The notes below the pieces were generated by a model that saw only the letters and a list, made by a program, of their open reading frames with translations, was not told the origin of the DNA and made no database searches. The position numbers and the translations under genes were made by a program. Of a stretch of 64,000 nt of DNA, positions 58,978-64,000 are shown in pieces. The stretch is from Buttiauxella sp965119215 (GTDB taxonomy: Bacteria; Pseudomonadota; Gammaproteobacteria; Enterobacterales; Enterobacteriaceae), in assembly GCA_965119215.1 (NCBI GenBank), contig CBCPKK010000034.1:8757-72756 (forward strand), in the 5' to 3' direction. Positions within the stretch are counted from its first letter, which is position 1; each line of letters begins with the position of its first letter.

Positions 58978-61272
58978 ATGAAAGTGGATATTGATATTAC
59001 CAACGATAATTATTCCCATGCCTGGCAGCAATTCTCGGGCGACGAATGGAAAAAGAAAATTAATGTTCGGGATTTTATCCAGCAGAACTATACACCGTAT
59101 GAAGGTGATGAATCATTTTTAGCCGGAGCAACTACCGCAACCACAAAACTGTGGGAAAAGGTAATGGACGGTATTCGCATTGAAAATGCCACCCATGCGC
59201 CAGTAGATTTCGACACCAATATTGCCACCACCATCACCGCACATGCGCCGGGTTATATACTCAAAGAGCATGAAAAGATTGTCGGTTTGCAAACGGATAA
59301 ACCATTGAAGCGCGCCCTGCATCCTTACGGCGGCATCAATATGATCAAAAGCTCGTTTGACGCTTATGGTCGTGAAATGGACCCAGACTTCGAATACCAG
59401 TTTACCTCGTTGCGTAAGACGCATAACCAGGGCGTATTTGATGTTTATTCACCGGATATTCTGCGCTGCCGTAAATCGGGAGTGTTAACCGGCTTACCAG
59501 ACGGTTACGGGCGTGGCCGCATCATCGGGGACTATCGCCGTGTGGCGCTCTATGGAATCGCTTATCTGGTTCGCGAGCGCGAATTGCAGTTTGCCGATCT
59601 ACAAGGGCAGCTTGAACGCGGTGAAGATCTTGAATCCGTGATCCGCCTGCGCGAAGAATTGTCTGAGCATCGTCGCGCATTGCTGCAAATTCAGGAGATG
59701 GCGGCAAACTATGGCTTTGATATTTCGCGCCCGGCACGCAATGCCCAGGAAGCGCTGCAATGGCTCTATTTTGCGTACCTGGCCGCAGTGAAATCGCAAA
59801 ACGGTGGGGCGATGTCACTTGGGCGCACCACAAGTTTTATCGATATTTATATTGAGCGTGACCTAAAAGCAGGTTTGCTGACAGAGCTACAGGCGCAAGA
59901 GTTGGTCGATCATTTCATTATGAAGATCCGCATGGTGCGCTTCCTGCGTACGCCTGAGTTTGACTCGCTTTTCTCCGGCGATCCTATCTGGGCGACAGAA
60001 GTCATCGGTGGAATGGGGCTTGATGGGCGCACGCTGGTCACCAAAAATGCCTTCCGCTATTTGAACACGCTTTACACCATGGGGCCTGCGCCGGAACCGA
60101 ATCTGACCATTCTCTGGGCGGAAGCGTTACCGAAGCCGTTCAAAGTCTATGCGGCGAAAGTGTCCATTGAAACGTCGTCTCTGCAATATGAAAACGACGA
60201 CCTGATGCGCTGCGATTTTGACAGCGATGACTACGCGATTGCCTGCTGCGTTAGCCCGATGGTGATCGGCAAACAGATGCAGTTCTTTGGTGCGCGCGCC
60301 AACCTGGCAAAAACGCTGTTGTATTGCATCAACGGGGGCATGGATGAAAAACTCAAAATCCAGGTCGGGCCAAAAATGCCGATGCTGCTTGACGATGTGC
60401 TCGATTTTGACCAGGTGATGAGCAGCCTCGATCACTTTATGGATTGGCTGGCGAAGCAATACATTACGGCGCTGAACCTCATCCACTACATGCACGACAA
60501 ATACAGCTACGAAGCCTCGTTGATGGCGCTGCACGACAGAGATGTTTATCGCACTATGGCGTGTGGCATTGCGGGGCTGTCGGTTGCAGTGGATTCACTT
60601 TCCGCGATTAAGTACGCGAAAGTGAAGCCGGTTCGCGACCAAAACGGGCTGGCGGTTGATTTCGTGATTGAAGGGGATTATCCACAATACGGTAATAATG
60701 ATGATCGTGTTGATGCCATTGCCTGTGATTTGGTTGAACGCTTTATGAAGAAGATCCAGGCGCTGCCAACCTATCGCAATGCGGTGCCGACACAATCCAT
60801 CCTGACCATCACATCCAACGTTGTTTATGGGCAAAAAACGGGTAATACACCGGACGGACGCCGTGCCGGAGCACCGTTTGCGCCGGGTGCGAATCCAATG
60901 CACGGAAGGGATCGCAAAGGTGCTGTGGCTTCATTAACGTCAGTGGCCAAACTCCCGTTCAGCTATGCGAAAGACGGTATCTCTTACACCTTCTCTATTG
61001 TTCCGGCCGCGCTGGGAAGGGATGACGCGGTGCGCCAGTTAAACCTGGTTGGCCTGCTGGATGGTTATTTCCATCACGATGTGAGAACCGAAGGCGGACA
61101 GCATCTGAATGTGAACGTCATGAACCGGGAAATGCTGCTTGATGCCGTCGATCATCCGGAAAAGTACCCGACGCTGACGATTCGTGTTTCTGGTTATGCC
61201 GTGCGTTTTAATGCTTTAACGCGCGAGCAGCAGCAGGATGTGATCTCCCGTACCTTCACGAACGCTTTATAA
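58978..61272 (+). CDS. tdcE: TdcE, 2-ketobutyrate formate-lyase / pyruvate formate-lyase
   Basis: 764 residues, as in E. coli. Glycyl-radical enzyme: active-site cysteine pair in IACCVSPMVIGKQ near residue 420, and the radical glycine G739 in RVSGYAVRF. It cleaves 2-oxobutanoate with CoA to propionyl-CoA and formate; activation needs PflA encoded elsewhere. Last gene of this operon: a terminator follows and tdcF/tdcG are absent. Confidence 0.97.
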   Translation: MKVDIDITNDNYSHAWQQFSGDEWKKKINVRDFIQQNYTPYEGDESFLAGATTATTKLWEKVMDGIRIENATHAPVDFDTNIATTITAHAPGYILKEHEKIVGLQTDKPLKRALHPYGGINMIKSSFDAYGREMDPDFEYQFTSLRKTHNQGVFDVYSPDILRCRKSGVLTGLPDGYGRGRIIGDYRRVALYGIAYLVRERELQFADLQGQLERGEDLESVIRLREELSEHRRALLQIQEMAANYGFDISRPARNAQEALQWLYFAYLAAVKSQNGGAMSLGRTTSFIDIYIERDLKAGLLTELQAQELVDHFIMKIRMVRFLRTPEFDSLFSGDPIWATEVIGGMGLDGRTLVTKNAFRYLNTLYTMGPAPEPNLTILWAEALPKPFKVYAAKVSIETSSLQYENDDLMRCDFDSDDYAIACCVSPMVIGKQMQFFGARANLAKTLLYCINGGMDEKLKIQVGPKMPMLLDDVLDFDQVMSSLDHFMDWLAKQYITALNLIHYMHDKYSYEASLMALHDRDVYRTMACGIAGLSVAVDSLSAIKYAKVKPVRDQNGLAVDFVIEGDYPQYGNNDDRVDAIACDLVERFMKKIQALPTYRNAVPTQSILTITSNVVYGQKTGNTPDGRRAGAPFAPGANPMHGRDRKGAVASLTSVAKLPFSYAKDGISYTFSIVPAALGRDDAVRQLNLVGLLDGYFHHDVRTEGGQHLNVNVMNREMLLDAVDHPEKYPTLTIRVSGYAVRFNALTREQQQDVISRTFTNAL

Positions 61273-61292
61273 CGCTTCCATCTTCACCTTTT

Positions 61293-61318
61293 GGCCGCTG
61301 AAACCAGCGGCCTTTTTT
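61293..61318 (+). terminator. tdc operon terminator
   Basis: GGCCGCTG (61293-61300) pairs exactly with CAGCGGCC (61305-61312), loop AAAC, then six T. It lies 20 bp after the tdcE stop and marks the end of the operon. Confidence 0.9.
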
Positions 61319-61442
61319 ATGGGCGCAGCTAAAAAATCGGGTTTCTGGCACTGGTGTGCTTTTTTGTTTACCCTTTAATAACATGCCCTTTTCTTTGGGA
61401 TGGTTAACTTTTGCCCGTTTGGGTCAGCATAAGGAAGGTTGA

Positions 61443-62303
61443 ATGGAAGATCTCAAGGTAGTAGACAGTATTAACAATGCCGGGGGATGGCTGGTGCGCA
61501 ACCAGGCGTTACTGCTGAGCTATGCCGTCAACATTGTGGCGGCGATTGCGATTATTATCGTCGGGATGATTGTGGCTCGCGTGGTATCTAATACCCTCAA
61601 CCGCGTGATGCTCGCTCGTAGTATTGATGCAACCGTAGCTGATTTCCTTTCTGCTCTGGTGCGTTATGGCATCATCGCCTTCACGTTGATTGCCGCGCTG
61701 GGGCGCGTTGGCGTACAAACTGCGTCAGTCATCGCTGTTTTGGGTGCCGCAGGTTTAGCCATCGGTTTGGCGTTGCAAGGTTCACTGTCCAACCTGGCCG
61801 CGGGCGTGTTGCTTGTGACTTTCCGTCCTTTCCGGGCAGGGGAGTATGTGGATCTCGGCGGAATTGCGGGTACTGTGCTTAACGTGCAGATTTTCTCTAC
61901 CACGTTGCGTACTGTGGACGGCAAAATTGTCGTCGTGCCAAACGGTAAAATTATCGCGGGCAATATCATTAACTTCTCCCGCGAGCCTGCACGCCGCAAT
62001 GAATTTATTATTGGCGTGGCGTACGATTCAGATATCGACAAGGTTAAGCAAATTCTGACCGACATCATCACCAGCGATGAGCGCGTGCTGAAAGATCGTG
62101 ACATCACTGTGCGTCTTAATGAACTTGGCCCTTCAGCCATTAACTTTGTGGTGCGCGCCTGGAGCAACAGTGGCGACCTGCAAAACGTTTACTGGGACGT
62201 ACTGGAACGCATTAAAAGAGAGTTTGATGCACAAGGTATCAGCTTCCCTTATCCGCAAATGGATGTGAATTTCAAACGTACTAAAGAACTTGCGCAAGAC
62301 TGA
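61443..62303 (+). CDS. mscS: MscS, small-conductance mechanosensitive channel
   Basis: 286 residues, as in E. coli. Three N-terminal membrane helices; pore helix TM3 shows VIAVLGAAGLAIGLALQGSLS (in part) with the glycine/alanine packing. The cytoplasmic vestibule has FRAGEYVDLGGIAGTV and VVPNGKIIAGNIINFSREP. It opens at hypo-osmotic shock. ATG has AAGGAAGG upstream. In K-12 it directly follows fbaA. Confidence 0.98.
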   Translation: MEDLKVVDSINNAGGWLVRNQALLLSYAVNIVAAIAIIIVGMIVARVVSNTLNRVMLARSIDATVADFLSALVRYGIIAFTLIAALGRVGVQTASVIAVLGAAGLAIGLALQGSLSNLAAGVLLVTFRPFRAGEYVDLGGIAGTVLNVQIFSTTLRTVDGKIVVVPNGKIIAGNIINFSREPARRNEFIIGVAYDSDIDKVKQILTDIITSDERVLKDRDITVRLNELGPSAINFVVRAWSNSGDLQNVYWDVLERIKREFDAQGISFPYPQMDVNFKRTKELAQD

Positions 62304-62310
62304 TTGACAG

Positions 62311-62335
62311 GGCCAGCTTCGGCTGGCCTATTTAT
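62311..62335 (+). terminator. mscS terminator
   Basis: GGCCAGC (62311-62317) pairs with GCTGGCC (62322-62328), loop TTCG, followed by a T-rich tract TATTTATTATT. Stable tetraloop stem but an interrupted T-run. Confidence 0.7.
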
Positions 62336-62436
62336 TATTAGCAATACTAATAAACCATTAATATTATCCATTTCCTCTAATAATAATTCCCCATTACACT
62401 CTTCCTCAATCGCTAAACATTGAAGAGTGAATCATC

Positions 62437-63072
62437 GTGTTATCTTATTATTTTCAAGGCCTTACTTTAGGCGCTGCGTTAATTCTGCCACTCGGCCCGC
62501 AAAACGCCTTTGTCATGAATCAGGGCATTCGCCGTCAATACCATCTGATGATTGCCTCTCTTTGTGCAATTAGCGATTTGCTGCTGATTTGCGGCGGAAT
62601 ATTTGGCGGCAGTGCACTGCTGATGCAGTCGCCATGGTTGCTCGCCATCGTGACCTGGGGCGGCGTAGCATTTTTGCTGTGGTACGGCTGGGGTGCGCTG
62701 CGTACAGCGATGAGCAGCAGTGTGGAGCTGGCCTCAGCGGAAGTGATGAAGCAAGGGCGTTGGAAGATTATCGCCACCGTGTTGGCTGTGACGTGGCTTA
62801 ACCCGCACGTTTATCTTGATACCTTTGTGGTTTTAGGAAGCCTGGGCGGGCAGCTTGCAGATGAGCCGAAGCGCTGGTTTGCTTTAGGCACCGTAAGTGC
62901 TTCTATCCTCTGGTTTTACGGCCTGGCATTACTGGCGGCATGGCTTGCACCGCGTCTGCGGACTGCGAAAGCCCAGCGCATTATTAACGGAGTCGTCGGG
63001 GTGGTGATGTGGTTTATCGCATTGCAGCTAGCGGCGGATGGCGTCCGCCATATTACTGCACTGATGGGTTAA
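62437..63072 (+). CDS. argO: ArgO, arginine exporter (LysE family)
   Basis: 211 residues, as in E. coli. About six membrane helices and the LysE signature GAALILPLGPQNAFVMNQGIRR (in part). It exports arginine and the toxic analogue canavanine; in E. coli it is activated by ArgP with arginine. The argP gene is expected just beyond the window, after yggE. Confidence 0.97.
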   Translation: MLSYYFQGLTLGAALILPLGPQNAFVMNQGIRRQYHLMIASLCAISDLLLICGGIFGGSALLMQSPWLLAIVTWGGVAFLLWYGWGALRTAMSSSVELASAEVMKQGRWKIIATVLAVTWLNPHVYLDTFVVLGSLGGQLADEPKRWFALGTVSASILWFYGLALLAAWLAPRLRTAKAQRIINGVVGVVMWFIALQLAADGVRHITALMG

Positions 63073-63180
63073 TTAGCCTTAATCCGATAGACAAGTTACC
63101 ATTCCAGGCTAAGCTTGCTGCCAGACATCCGTGTATTTTACGGACGTAATGACAGTGGAATGTAGCATGGAGGAATTACA

Positions 63181-63912
63181 GTGAAGTTTAAAACCCTGGC
63201 ATTAGCCGCTTTAGTGGGATTAGGTTCGGTTCCGGCGTTGGCCGATGAGTTGCCAAATGGCCCACATGTCGTGACATCCGGCACCGCAAGCGTGGATGCT
63301 ATTCCTGACATTGCCACGCTCGCTATCGAAGTCAACGTGTCAGCTAAAGATGCCGCATCAGCTAAAAAACAAGCTGACGACCGTGTCGCACAGTATCTGA
63401 CATTCTTGCAGCAAAGCGGTGTCGAGAAGAAAGACATTAATGCTGCAAACCTGCGCACTCAACCAGAATATGAATACCTGAAAGACGGCAAAACACAGCT
63501 GAAAGGCTACCGTGCGGTGCGTCAGGTTGATGTCACGCTACGCAAGCTCGACAAAATGAACGAGTTGCTTGATGGGGCTTTGAAAGCAGGTCTTAACGAA
63601 ATTCGTTCCGTTTCGCTTGGTGTAGCAAATCCAGAGCAATATAAAGACAAGGCGCGTAAAGCAGCCATCGACGATGCAACGCGTCAGGCGAAGCTGTTAG
63701 CCGAAGGCTTTAGCAGCAAGCTGGGGCCAGTTTATAGCGTGCGCTACCATGTCTCTAACTATCAGCCAGCGCCAATGGTGCGGATGATGAAAGCGGACGC
63801 GGCACCACCGGTTTCTGCCCAGGATACTTATGATCAGCAGACTATCCAGTTTGACGATCAGGTTGACGTGGTGTTTGAACTGGAACGTGCTCAGGCTCAG
63901 ACAGGAAGTTGA
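63181..63912 (+). CDS. yggE: YggE, periplasmic SIMPL-domain protein
   Basis: 243 residues (E. coli 246). Signal peptide of about 21 residues (ending SVPALA before DELPNG), then a SIMPL/DUF541 domain with ATLAIEVNVSAKD, KDINAANLRTQPEYEY and KAAIDDATRQAKLLAEG. It is linked to oxidative-stress tolerance in E. coli; the mechanism is unknown. ATG follows GGAGG. Confidence 0.93.
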   Translation: MKFKTLALAALVGLGSVPALADELPNGPHVVTSGTASVDAIPDIATLAIEVNVSAKDAASAKKQADDRVAQYLTFLQQSGVEKKDINAANLRTQPEYEYLKDGKTQLKGYRAVRQVDVTLRKLDKMNELLDGALKAGLNEIRSVSLGVANPEQYKDKARKAAIDDATRQAKLLAEGFSSKLGPVYSVRYHVSNYQPAPMVRMMKADAAPPVSAQDTYDQQTIQFDDQVDVVFELERAQAQTGS

Positions 63913-63923
63913 AGCGATAAACG

Positions 63924-64000
63924 ACCCCCACCCAACCTCCCCCTTACCAGGTGGAGGAGCTAAAGGCTTCCGTCTGCTCTGCCTTCTCCCCTTACCAGGT
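63924..64000. repeat. GC-rich palindromic repeat, second copy (cut by window edge)
   Basis: CCCACCCAACCTCCCCCTT followed by ACCAGGTGGAGG matches the reverse complement of the araA-araD element (11893-11940) with few differences. A second CTCCCCTTACCAGG start at the window edge suggests a tandem or larger element. Confidence 0.65.

Noticed and set aside
1..64000. CRISPR array, prophage, insertion sequence or tRNA/rRNA genes
   Set aside because: No regularly spaced direct repeats, no transposase or integrase-like protein and no tRNA- or rRNA-like segment was recognised; the accessory cassettes show no obvious mobility genes or direct-repeat borders by eye.

Overview
The window is chromosomal DNA of a member of the Enterobacteriaceae related to, but distinct from, Escherichia and Salmonella. 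Nearly every protein is recognisable as an orthologue of an E. coli K-12 protein of equal or near-equal length (LptD 784, RapA 968, MetK 384, SpeA 658, TktA 663, TdcE 764 residues). Regulatory DNA is conserved too: the araBAD/araC operators, a THI-box riboswitch, SgrS, LexA, Fur, CRP, Cra and GalR-type boxes. The genus cannot be settled from this sequence alone; Buttiauxella or Kluyvera-like relatives are a guess. I saw no rRNA, tRNA, transposase, prophage or CRISPR array.

Region 1 (1-23943) follows the K-12 order near minute 1-2: surA-lptD (outer-membrane biogenesis), djlA, rluA, rapA, polB, araD-araA-araB/araC, yabI, thiQ-thiP-thiB under a TPP riboswitch, sgrR, sgrS/sgrT, setA. An extra DUF218 (YdcF-like) gene sits between polB and araD, and a LexA box overlaps its 3' end upstream of polB. 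An ERIC repeat lies inside the SgrS small RNA.

At about 23944-24022 the order jumps to genes that in K-12 lie near minute 64-67 and run in reverse: hemW-rdgB-yggU-yggT-yggS, yggR, ruvX-yqgE-gshB-rsmE, endA, sprT, galP, metK, speA-speB, loiP, tktA, epd-pgk-fbaA, mscS, argO, yggE. The two K-12 loci lie at similar distances on either side of oriC, so this looks like an oriC-symmetric inversion endpoint. A perfect 20-bp inverted repeat marks the junction.

Four accessory insertions interrupt the second backbone: a hicAB toxin-antitoxin pair (28455-29104); a Fur-box-preceded YncE-like beta-propeller plus Cir-type TonB-dependent receptor (43646-46862); an ECF-type transporter operon with a DUF296/PPC protein, substrate unknown (46915-49995); and tdcABCDE for anaerobic threonine/serine degradation between fbaA and mscS, without tdcR, tdcF or tdcG next to it (54240-61272).

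Functional groupings are arabinose catabolism (araBAD/C), thiamine/TPP import (thiBPQ), sugar-phosphate stress (sgrRST-setA), polyamine synthesis (metK, speA, speB), lower glycolysis and the pentose-phosphate pathway (tktA, epd, pgk, fbaA), and glutathione and PLP homeostasis (gshB, yggS). Start sites were adjusted by comparison with remembered E. coli proteins and by ribosome-binding sites. All homology statements come from recognition, not from a database search.
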